Below, piece after piece: positions 1 to 6,301 of a DNA stretch of 64,000 bases. Source of the DNA: Acidovorax temperans (GTDB lineage Bacteria > Pseudomonadota > Gammaproteobacteria > Burkholderiales > Burkholderiaceae_C); the NCBI RefSeq assembly GCF_006716905.1, contig NZ_VFPV01000002.1, forward strand, positions 1,268,501-1,332,500. The letters run 5' to 3'. The translations under genes were made by a program, and so were the position numbers. Numbering within the stretch: position 1 is the first letter of the stretch; every line of letters starts with the position of its first letter. The notes under the pieces were generated by a model. The model saw only the letters and a list, made by a program, of their open reading frames with translations, ran no database searches and had not been told where the DNA came from.

Positions 1-1
1 C

Positions 2-1993
2 AAACAGCCCAAAGACGTCACCATCACCAAAGCCAAGGGCCGCCCCATGCTCACCTGGGTGGGCAAAAAGCCCCTGGCCCGCGTGCGCGCCTACCCAGCG
101 CAGCCCATCGAGCGGTTTGACGCTACCAGCGGCCAACCCGCCGCTTTGCATGCGGCGGACTGGAGCGACTGGCCCCAAGACCTGCCCCAGGGCGGCTTGC
201 TATACCACGGCGACAACAAAGACGTGCTGGCCCACCTGCTGGCCAACGGCTTTCGCGGCAAGGTCAAGCTCATCTACATCGACCCGCCCTTTGACAGCGG
301 CGCCGACTACGTGCGCAAAGTGCAACTGCGCGGCGCCAAGGGCACGGTCAAGATCGATGGCGAGGACTACACGCTGGGCGAGCAGGTGCAGTACAGCGAT
401 ATTTGGGCGAACGACAACTACCTGCAGTTCATGTATGAGCGGTTGTTGATGTTGCGGGAGTTGCTTAGCGAGGACGGTGCGCTATATCTGCATTGCGACT
501 GGAATAAGGCGCACCACTTGCGCTGCGTGATTGAGGAGGTGTTTGGGCAAGACGGATTCAAGAATGAGATCGTGTGGCAGCGTGTTGCAGCGCGCAGTGA
601 TTCCGTGACTTACAACCATGTTCATGATGTGATCATGTTCTGTACGAAGGGTGCTGATTTTGTTTGGAACCAGTTGCACCACAAGTTCAACGAGGAGTAC
701 TTGGAAGTTAAGTACGCAAGGACGGATGCAACTGGACGTCGCTATCGGTTGGACAACATCACAAGTCCAAATCCGAGGCCGAAGATGATGTACGAGTGGA
801 TGGGACATGCACCTCCAGAAAAGGGCTGGCGTTATGAGCGTGCGACGATGCAGCGCCTTCATGACGAAGGCCGAATCTGGTATCCAGACTCGAAGCAAAA
901 GCGACCTCAGTTAATCCGCTACTTAGACGAGTCAGATGGCGTTCCGCTTCGCAGCATCTGGACGGACATCAACCCCGTGAATAGCCAGGCGGATGAGCGC
1001 TCCGAATACCCGACTCAGAAGCCCGTCACGCTGCTGGAGCGGTTGATCGAGACATCAACCAATCCAGGCGACCTGGTTCTAGACGGTTTCATTGGTTCTG
1101 GCACAACAGCCGTTGCAGCCCAGCGCCTGGGCCGCCGCTGGATCGGATGCGACATCAACAAAGGCGCCATCCAAACCACCGCCAAACGCATTCAGGAGCT
1201 GATGCGTGCCCAGGCCGCTACCGCCACTGCGCCCCAACAAGTTGACTTGGTAGAGGGTGGCAACACCCCGCAGCGCCCCAGCCAGCTCGGCTTTGCCACC
1301 TACCGCGTCAACGACTACGACCTGCACATCCAGCACAACGAGGCGGTGGAGTTGGCCTGCCAGCACCTGGGTGTGGCCCGCACGCGCACCGATGCGTTTT
1401 TTGACGGTACGCAGGGTGGGCGGCTGGTCAAGATCGTGCCCTTTAACCACCCCTTGACCCCCTTGGACCTGGAGGCCGTGCGCGACGAGCTGAAAACCCG
1501 CCCCAGCGAAGAGCGCGATGTGATGGTGGTGTGCCTGGGCTGGCAGCTGGACGCCCGTGCCTGGGTGGACGCCTACAACCGCAACCGCCCGGTGAACAAG
1601 CTGCATGTGGTGGAGCTGCGCACCGACCGCAAGCTGGGAGGCATCATCAAACACGAACCCTTGGCGGTGCAGGCCAGCGCCCGGCGCGAGGGCGATCAAC
1701 TGGTGGTGGAGGTGCAGGACGTGGTGTCGCCCACCATCATGCAGCGCCTGAACCTGGAGCAAGGCGTGTTCCGCGCGCAGATTACCGACTGGCGGGCGGT
1801 GGTGGACTGCATCTTGATCGACCCCGCGTACAACGGCCAGGTGTTCCACGTGGCCCTGGTCGATGTGCCCGAGCGCAAGCAAGACCTGGTGGCGGGCCGC
1901 TACGAACTGCCCGCGCCGCCCGCAGGCAGCACCGTGGCGGTGAAGATCATCGACATGCTGGGCGAGGAGCTGGTGGTGACGCTGCCAGTGTGA
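2..1993 (+). CDS. Type III-like (beta-class) DNA methyltransferase, 5' end open
   Basis: Site-specific DNA methyltransferase resembling Mod subunits of type III restriction systems. Counting from the ATG at 47, the catalytic motif DPPF is at residues 79-82 and the SAM-binding motif FIGSGT at 348-353. Catalytic motif before SAM motif, with the target-recognition region between them, is the beta-class order. About 295 residues follow the SAM motif, a long C-terminal tail in which I recognise no domain. The frame is open without a stop back to position 2, so the gene probably begins left of the window and 47 may not be its true start. No restriction/helicase partner follows; it would have to lie upstream. 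The stretch 430-1080 is AT-richer in codon use than the flanks, suggesting an exchanged recognition domain. Confidence 0.85.
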   Translation, partial: KQPKDVTITKAKGRPMLTWVGKKPLARVRAYPAQPIERFDATSGQPAALHAADWSDWPQDLPQGGLLYHGDNKDVLAHLLANGFRGKVKLIYIDPPFDSGADYVRKVQLRGAKGTVKIDGEDYTLGEQVQYSDIWANDNYLQFMYERLLMLRELLSEDGALYLHCDWNKAHHLRCVIEEVFGQDGFKNEIVWQRVAARSDSVTYNHVHDVIMFCTKGADFVWNQLHHKFNEEYLEVKYARTDATGRRYRLDNITSPNPRPKMMYEWMGHAPPEKGWRYERATMQRLHDEGRIWYPDSKQKRPQLIRYLDESDGVPLRSIWTDINPVNSQADERSEYPTQKPVTLLERLIETSTNPGDLVLDGFIGSGTTAVAAQRLGRRWIGCDINKGAIQTTAKRIQELMRAQAATATAPQQVDLVEGGNTPQRPSQLGFATYRVNDYDLHIQHNEAVELACQHLGVARTRTDAFFDGTQGGRLVKIVPFNHPLTPLDLEAVRDELKTRPSEERDVMVVCLGWQLDARAWVDAYNRNRPVNKLHVVELRTDRKLGGIIKHEPLAVQASARREGDQLVVEVQDVVSPTIMQRLNLEQGVFRAQITDWRAVVDCILIDPAYNGQVFHVALVDVPERKQDLVAGRYELPAPPAGSTVAVKIIDMLGEELVVTLPV

Positions 1994-2040
1994 GCTGGTG
2001 CGTGCTCCCCGCGCTTCGTTGGGGAGTGGCTGGAGTTTGT

Positions 2041-2100
2041 TTGCTACAAAAATAGTAGCTGCTAGCGCTTGATCATCAAGCGCTAGAGGTCAAATAGGCC
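2041..2100 (+). repeat. Bipartite palindromic repeat, copy 1
   Basis: Best full-length copy of the family found 16 times in the window. Box A is a palindrome-like TTGCTAY, 5-7 bases, then ATAGCTGC (here TAGTAGCTGC). Box B follows as AGCGCTT, about 7 bases, AAGCGCT, then a GAGGCC-like tail. It lies 48 bases after the methyltransferase stop codon. Confidence 0.85.
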
Positions 2101-2137
2101 TGATTGACGACCTGCCTCAGACGCTTTCTCTTCCCCA

Positions 2138-2165
2138 CCCGTTCGGGCTGAGCCTGTTGAAGCCT
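2138..2165 (-). repeat. GGCTTCGACAAGCTCAGCCC-type repeat, copy 1
   Basis: About 26 bases of a second dispersed family whose forward form reads GGCTTCGACAAGCTCAGCCC followed by GAACGG. This copy is in reverse orientation and pairs with the copy at 2187-2212. Such elements are common in proteobacterial intergenic DNA. Confidence 0.75.
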
Positions 2166-2186
2166 TGCACGCACGCTGCAAGCCCT

Positions 2187-2212
2187 GGCTTCGACGGGCT
2201 CAGCCCGAACGG
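2187..2212 (+). repeat. GGCTTCGACAAGCTCAGCCC-type repeat, copy 2
   Basis: Forward copy of the second repeat family; it forms the inner right arm of the inverted repeat with 2138-2165. Confidence 0.75.
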
Positions 2213-2305
2213 ATGCAGGGGTATCTGAGACGGGTAACCAATCAGGCAAATAGGTTTGAAATTTCCCAGCCGTGGGGCGAACCCAACGCCCTGGCTTCAA
2301 CAAAT

Positions 2306-2707
2306 TCAATCTGCGTCCACCCAGTTATCCAACAGCAAGCCAGGCACCTTCGCAAATTCGCGGGTGTTGTTGGTGACCAGCAGGGCGTGCTGGCTCAAGG
2401 CGTGGGCGGCGATCAGGGTGTCTAGCGCGCCGATGGGGGTGCCGCTGCGCTCCAGGGTGGCGCGCAGGTCGCCGTAGGCCCACACGGCGGCGTTGTCGAA
2501 CGGCAAAACGGTGAGCGGTGCCAGAAACATCTCCAGCGCCTGGCGGTTGCGGGCCGAGCCGCTTTTGGCCACGCCGTAGGCCAGCTCTGCCGCTACCACG
2601 CTGCATATCCCAATGTCGCCCATGCGGTATTGCTGAAACCGCGCCAGCACGGCGGGCGGCCTGGCGTTGATGATGTAGATGCAGATGTTGGTGTCGAGCA
2701 GGATCAT
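2306..2707 (-). CDS. vapC: VapC-type PIN-domain toxin ribonuclease
   Basis: PIN-domain endoribonuclease toxin of a type II toxin-antitoxin pair. It opens with MILLDTN, the first acidic residue of the PIN site. Further conserved acids are in AAELAYG (about residue 41) and DTLIAAHAL (about residue 96), and TNNTREF near the C-terminus matches the last PIN motif. At 133 residues it has normal VapC length. Its start codon overlaps the vapB stop (ATGA, 2704-2707), the coupling typical of antitoxin-toxin operons. Targets of VapC family members are usually tRNA or rRNA; the target here cannot be told from sequence. Confidence 0.93.
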   Translation of the reverse strand: MILLDTNICIYIINARPPAVLARFQQYRMGDIGICSVVAAELAYGVAKSGSARNRQALEMFLAPLTVLPFDNAAVWAYGDLRATLERSGTPIGALDTLIAAHALSQHALLVTNNTREFAKVPGLLLDNWVDAD

Positions 2708-2955
2708 GGGTTGATCTCTGCACGCGCTTGGATGGCTGCGCGTTGCTGTTCTTCGGGCTGCTCGCGGGCGAGGGTGAAGCCGGGTTCAAAGGCATCGAGC
2801 CCGGCTTGCAGGGTTTGCCAGGGGTTGTCTGCCGGCAGCAGCAGCACGCCGTTGCCAAAGTGCTTGACGACGACTTCGGTGCCTGCAAAGCGGTATTCCT
2901 TGGGCAGCCGCACGGCTTGGCTGCGGCCAGATTGGAAGAGGCGTGCGGTGTCCAT
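2704..2955 (-). CDS. vapB: VapB-type AbrB/SpoVT antitoxin
   Basis: Antitoxin of the vapBC pair, 83 residues. The N-terminal half carries the swapped-hairpin AbrB/MazE-like DNA-binding fold, seen as MDTARLFQSGRSQAVRLPKE, the usual VapB signature. The C-terminal half (about 45-83) would wrap around the toxin. It is transcribed first and overlaps vapC by four bases. An AGGAG ribosome-binding site precedes the ATG at 2955. Palindromic sequence just upstream (2981-3000) is a candidate operator, since VapBC complexes normally repress their own promoter. Confidence 0.92.
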   Translation of the reverse strand: MDTARLFQSGRSQAVRLPKEYRFAGTEVVVKHFGNGVLLLPADNPWQTLQAGLDAFEPGFTLAREQPEEQQRAAIQARAEINP

Positions 2956-2980
2956 GGCGGGGCTCCTGAGTGGGGGTGGT

Positions 2981-3000
2981 GGTTACCAATGGTAGCTACC
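2981..3000. promoter_or_regulatory. Candidate VapBC operator palindromes
   Basis: GGTTACC at 2981-2987 and the perfect 10-base palindrome GGTAGCTACC at 2991-3000 lie 26-45 bases upstream of the vapB start. Position and symmetry fit an autoregulatory operator; this is inference only. Confidence 0.35.
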
Positions 3001-3042
3001 GACGGGTGGTTTTGTCCAGCGTGGAGGCGGCAGGTTTTGAGG

Positions 3043-3103
3043 TTGCTATGATTTAAATAGCTGCTTGCGCTGGATCATTAAGCGCTGGAGGCCTATTTGG
3101 CTT
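3043..3103 (+). repeat. Bipartite palindromic repeat, copy 2
   Basis: TTGCTATG, ATAGCTGC, then GCGCTGG and TTAAGCGCTGGAGGCC. Intergenic copy upstream of vapB. Confidence 0.85.
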
Positions 3104-3186
3104 GATAGATTGATAGCTTTATGGCTTGACTCGTATGGGCCGGGGGGGGGGCTGGATCGTACCGAAGTGGGCCAGATGCGCGCCCT

Positions 3187-3212
3187 GGTTTCGACAAGCG
3201 CAGCCCGAACGG
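3187..3212 (+). repeat. GGCTTCGACAAGCTCAGCCC-type repeat, copy 3
   Basis: Forward copy with a few substitutions (GGTTTCGACAAGCGCAGCCC). Confidence 0.7.
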
Positions 3213-3224
3213 GCGGGGGGGCCT

Positions 3225-3250
3225 GGCTTCGACAAGCTCGGCCCGAACGG
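3225..3250 (+). repeat. GGCTTCGACAAGCTCAGCCC-type repeat, copy 4
   Basis: Forward copy 12 bases after copy 3 (GGCTTCGACAAGCTCGGCCC). Confidence 0.75.
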
Positions 3251-3268
3251 GCTGGGGTTGGGTTTGGG

Positions 3269-3304
3269 GTGGGAGTGGGAGTGGGAGTGGGAGTGGGAGT
3301 GGGA
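3269..3304 (+). repeat. Hexanucleotide tandem repeat (GTGGGA)x6
   Basis: Six perfect consecutive copies of GTGGGA in non-coding DNA. It is a simple repeat that could change length by slippage. It lies 245 bases downstream of the recJ stop and 314 bases upstream of vapB, too far from either start for an obvious phase-variation role. Confidence 0.95.
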
Positions 3305-3346
3305 GGTCAAGTGGCCTGGATGCAGGACGGTCCTGTACACCCCCGC

Positions 3347-3372
3347 CCCGTTCGCCCTGAGCTTGTCGAAGG
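3347..3372 (-). repeat. GGCTTCGACAAGCTCAGCCC-type repeat, copy 5
   Basis: Reverse-orientation copy (CCGTTCGCCCTGAGCTTGTC and following bases), paired with the forward copies on both sides. Confidence 0.7.
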
Positions 3373-3393
3373 GCTGCGCCGGCGGCGCGCCCT

Positions 3394-3419
3394 GGCTTTG
3401 ACAGGCTTAACCCGAACGG
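3394..3419 (+). repeat. GGCTTCGACAAGCTCAGCCC-type repeat, copy 6
   Basis: Forward, diverged copy (GGCTTTGACAGGCTTAACCC). Confidence 0.65.
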
Positions 3420-3474
3420 ATTTTTCAAGTTCAAAGATGCCGACTCAATAACGGGCCTTTGAATCAAGCGTCCT

Positions 3475-3500
3475 GGCTGCGACAGGCTCAGCCCGAACGG
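3475..3500 (+). repeat. GGCTTCGACAAGCTCAGCCC-type repeat, copy 7
   Basis: Forward copy (GGCTGCGACAGGCTCAGCCC), 17 bases beyond the recJ stop codon. Confidence 0.7.
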
Positions 3501-3516
3501 TTGGTGTGGTGCATGG

Positions 3517-5241
3517 TTACACCTGCGCACCCTCCACCAGAAACTGCACCTTGCGCTCGCCCTTCCATTCGTTCACATCGAGGCGGAAGGCCAGCAGCAC
3601 GCGTGCGGGCAGGGGCTCGGTGCGGCCGAACCAGATGGCGTCCACCGGGTTGCCCTGGTGAATGAGCTTGAGCGAGAGGTGGTTCTTGGCCTCGCCGACC
3701 AGACGCTGGCTCAGTACCTGTACCTCTTCGCTGAAGGTAGGCGGCAAAAAGCCCTGGCCCCAGACTTCGCGGTGCAGGGTGTCCACGATGTCGGCGCGGC
3801 AGTATTCAGGGGCCAGCGGCCCGTCGGTTTCGATCTTGCGGGTGAGGGTGGCGGCGTCCAGCCACTCCTGGGCGACCTGGGCAAAGGCCTGCTCGAAGGT
3901 GTCGAAGGCGTCGGCGTCCACGGTGCAGCCTGCCGCCATGGCGTGGCCGCCGAATTTGAGGATGACGCCGGGGTGGCGCTTGGCCACCAGGTCCAGCGCA
4001 TCGCGCAGGTGAAAGCCGGGGATGGAGCGGCCCGAGCCTTTGAGTTCATGCTCCTTGCCCGGCGCGCTGCTGGCCGCAAACACAAAGGTGGGGCGGTGCA
4101 GCTTGTCTTTGATGCGGCTGGCCACGATGCCCACCACGCCTTCGTGAAAGTCGGGGTCGAACACGCTGATGGCGGGCGGGGGCTCCTCGCTCTCGTCAAA
4201 CAGGCTCTCGGCCATCAGCATGGCCTGTTCGCGCATGCCGCTTTCGATGTCTCGGCGCTCGCGGTTGATGCCGTCCAGCGTGGCGGCCAGCTCGGCGGCG
4301 CGGGCGGCGTTGTCGGTCAGCAGGCATTCGATGCCCAGCGTCATGTCGGCGAGACGCCCTGCGGCGTTGATGCGCGGGCCCAGGGCAAAGCCAAAGTCGA
4401 ACGTGGTGGCCGCAGCCGCCTTACGGCCTGCCGTGTGGAACAGGGCGGCCATGCCCGCAGGCATTTGGCCTGCGCGGATGCGCCTCAAGCCCTGGGCCAC
4501 CAGGCGGCGGTTGTTGGCGTCGAGCTTCACGACGTCGGCCACGGTGCCCAGAGCGACCAGGGTGAGCAGCGGGTCGAGCTTGGGCTGTGTCGCGGCGTCA
4601 AACACACCGCGTGCGCGCAGCTCGGCGCGCAGGGCCAGCAGCACGTAGAACATCACGCCCACCCCGGCCATGGACTTGCTCTCAAACGTGCAGCCCGGCT
4701 GGTTGGGGTTGACGATGGCGTCGGCCGCAGGCAGCGCGGGGCCGGGCAGGTGGTGGTCGGTGACGAGCACTTGCAGGCCCAGGGCCTTGGCCTCGGCCAC
4801 GCCTTCCACGCTGGCAATGCCGTTGTCCACGGTGATCAGCACATCGGCCCCGCGTTCCTTCACGCGGCGGGCGATGGATGGGCTGAGGCCGTAGCCGTCA
4901 GCCACGCGGTCGGGCACCAGGTAGTCCACGTTCTGCGCACCCAGCAGGCGCAGGCCGCGCACGCCCACGGCGCAGGCGGTGGCACCGTCGCAGTCGTAGT
5001 CGGCCACGATGACGAGACGCAGGTTCTGCGCCATGGCATCGGCCAGCAGGCGGGCGGCGGCGTCAATGCCCTTCATGCCTTTTTCGCCGCTGGGGGGCAG
5101 CAGGCGCGCTAGGCCGTCGTCCAGCTCTTCTTTGCTTTGTACGCCGCGTGCGGCATACAGACGGGCCAGCAGCGGGTGCACGCCTGCTTGCTCCAGCGCC
5201 CAGGCGGTGCGGGGGGGAATGTCTCTTGCTACTATTTTCAT
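3517..5241 (-). CDS. recJ: Single-stranded-DNA exonuclease RecJ
   Basis: 5'-3' single-strand exonuclease of the DHH superfamily acting in RecF-pathway recombination, mismatch and base-excision repair. With the ATG at 5241 the protein has 574 residues, close to E. coli RecJ (577). The metal-binding motif DYDCDG is at 81-86, the DHH triad at 162-164, and GHAMAAG of the DHHA1 domain in the C-terminal third. A longer frame reaches upstream, but its extra residues come from the next gene read out of frame. The start ATG overlaps the stop of the upstream gene (ATGA), and both lie inside bipartite repeat copy 3, so MKIVA is repeat-encoded. Confidence 0.95.
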   Translation of the reverse strand: MKIVARDIPPRTAWALEQAGVHPLLARLYAARGVQSKEELDDGLARLLPPSGEKGMKGIDAAARLLADAMAQNLRLVIVADYDCDGATACAVGVRGLRLLGAQNVDYLVPDRVADGYGLSPSIARRVKERGADVLITVDNGIASVEGVAEAKALGLQVLVTDHHLPGPALPAADAIVNPNQPGCTFESKSMAGVGVMFYVLLALRAELRARGVFDAATQPKLDPLLTLVALGTVADVVKLDANNRRLVAQGLRRIRAGQMPAGMAALFHTAGRKAAAATTFDFGFALGPRINAAGRLADMTLGIECLLTDNAARAAELAATLDGINRERRDIESGMREQAMLMAESLFDESEEPPPAISVFDPDFHEGVVGIVASRIKDKLHRPTFVFAASSAPGKEHELKGSGRSIPGFHLRDALDLVAKRHPGVILKFGGHAMAAGCTVDADAFDTFEQAFAQVAQEWLDAATLTRKIETDGPLAPEYCRADIVDTLHREVWGQGFLPPTFSEEVQVLSQRLVGEAKNHLSLKLIHQGNPVDAIWFGRTEPLPARVLLAFRLDVNEWKGERKVQFLVEGAQV

Positions 5242-5281
5242 AGCTGCTCGCGCACGTCCATAAAGCGCTGGGGCCTTAAAA
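5225..5281 (+). repeat. Bipartite palindromic repeat, copy 3 (spans the rpfE-like/recJ junction)
   Basis: TTGCTACT, ATAGCTGC, GCGCACG, then AAAGCGCTGGGGCC. Read on the minus strand it encodes the last residues of the upstream protein (LRPQRFMDVREQL and stop) and the first residues of RecJ (MKIVA), with the ATGA overlap at its centre. Confidence 0.85.
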
Positions 5282-6200
5282 AGCGTTGAATGCGTTGCAC
5301 CAGCCCCAGGGGCGCGGTGTGGAAGGACTGCGCGCTGTGCTCGCCGCTCAGCGTCAGCCTCACGGGCTGGCCCTGTTCGGCCTGCTTCAGTAACTCGGCC
5401 ACGGGGCCTGCGTCCAGCGTAGCCCACGCGCTGGCCCATGCGCGCCAGTCTTCGCGCAGGGCGGGGGCGCGCAAGGCGTCTGCCACCTGCGGCGGCTGTG
5501 CGGGCGCTGTCAGACCTGCGGGCAATGCGCCGGTGCCGTGTACCCAGAACGAGTTGACGGCGGGCAGCCCCTGGGCCCCGCGCGCGTCGTTGAAGGGGTG
5601 GGTGTAGAGCAGCATCTGCATTTCGCTTTGCAGGCGGTGCAGGGTGCGGGCCTCGCGCGCGTTTGGCATCCAGGCGCGCACGTCGCGGCCCTGCACGCGT
5701 TCAAGCGAGGCGGTGGCCAGCGTGGCAAACAGGGGGCTGCTTGCCAGCCAGCGGGTGGGCTGGTCGTAGTGCAGGGTGATGCCGTCCTCGGCAAACCACG
5801 GGGCCACGATGGCCAGCAGCTCACGCGAGGCGGCTTCGTCCAGGCCCAGGCGGGCCGGGTCGTGCAGGGTGATGTGGTCGGTGGTGACTTGCCACTGGCA
5901 GGGCGTGATGAAGGCCCAGGCCGCATTGCTGGGTGCTTCGCCCGTTGGTTGCCCTTGCTGCATGTGGTGCCAAGCAGCCCAGGGGATGAGCCCGTCTTGT
6001 GTGCCCAGGCCCAGCGCTTGCGCCAGCGCGCGTTCGTGCGGGGGCGTGAGGCTGGTTTCCTCGCCAGGGCTGGCGTCTGCCGTGCTCAGGCGGGCCAGCA
6101 GGCGGTCCAGATGGGGCAGGGTCAGGCCCTTCAGGGCCTCTTGCGCGCCAGGGGCGCGGCTGGCGGCGTACGGGATCAGCAAATGGTGCGGTGCGGGCAT
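5238..6200 (-). CDS. RpfE-like conserved protein upstream of recJ (COG4255 type)
   Basis: A protein of about 320 residues resembling the RpfE-type regulatory protein/COG4255 family, sometimes labelled phosphoglycerate mutase in Burkholderiales. Xanthomonas rpfE also adjoins recJ, and that context supports the call. I see no transmembrane segment and no classical catalytic motif; the family function is not established to my knowledge. The ATG at 6200 (MPAPHHLLIP) is chosen because the longer frame to 6239 adds a proline/alanine-rich stretch unlike a coding start. The 3' end overlaps recJ by four bases, indicating translational coupling, and the last 13 residues derive from repeat copy 3. Confidence 0.6.
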   Translation of the reverse strand: MPAPHHLLIPYAASRAPGAQEALKGLTLPHLDRLLARLSTADASPGEETSLTPPHERALAQALGLGTQDGLIPWAAWHHMQQGQPTGEAPSNAAWAFITPCQWQVTTDHITLHDPARLGLDEAASRELLAIVAPWFAEDGITLHYDQPTRWLASSPLFATLATASLERVQGRDVRAWMPNAREARTLHRLQSEMQMLLYTHPFNDARGAQGLPAVNSFWVHGTGALPAGLTAPAQPPQVADALRAPALREDWRAWASAWATLDAGPVAELLKQAEQGQPVRLTLSGEHSAQSFHTAPLGLVQRIQRFLRPQRFMDVREQL

Positions 6201-6301
6201 GGGCCGTATTTTCGTGGGTGCGGCAGCGGGCGGCTGCATGGCAGCCGCAGGGGCGGTGGTTCGGCAGTGGCGTGGGCAGCGGGGCCGGGCCCCGCCATCG
6301 C

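Larger units (their letters stand above)
2090..2258. repeat. Long imperfect inverted repeat between mod and vapC
   Basis: The left arm (about 2092-2165) and right arm (about 2187-2255) are reverse-complementary with mismatches. Shared blocks include CTGATTG and CTCAGA in the outer arms and the CGTTCGGGCTGAGC family repeat in the inner arms. The gap of about 310 bases between the plus-strand methyltransferase and minus-strand vapC contains only this structure and repeat copy 1. It could fold as a long hairpin in transcripts from either side, but no T-run marks a standard terminator. Confidence 0.6.
2956..3516. other. Gene-free, repeat-rich gap between vapB and recJ
   Basis: I see no convincing gene here. 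From left to right it holds the vapBC promoter region, bipartite repeat copy 2, a G10 homopolymer (3142-3151), two forward copies of the GGCTTCGACAAG family, six tandem GTGGGA units (3269-3304), then three more copies of that family in mixed orientation. The short ORFs crossing it are made of repeat sequence. Confidence 0.7.

Noticed and set aside
3187..3500. CRISPR array
   Set aside because: Copies are in mixed orientation with irregular spacing, unlike an array, and no cas genes are near.
3658..5112. 484-residue frame on the plus strand
   Set aside because: Antisense of recJ; low-complexity Gly/Ala/Val/His translation, no family resemblance.
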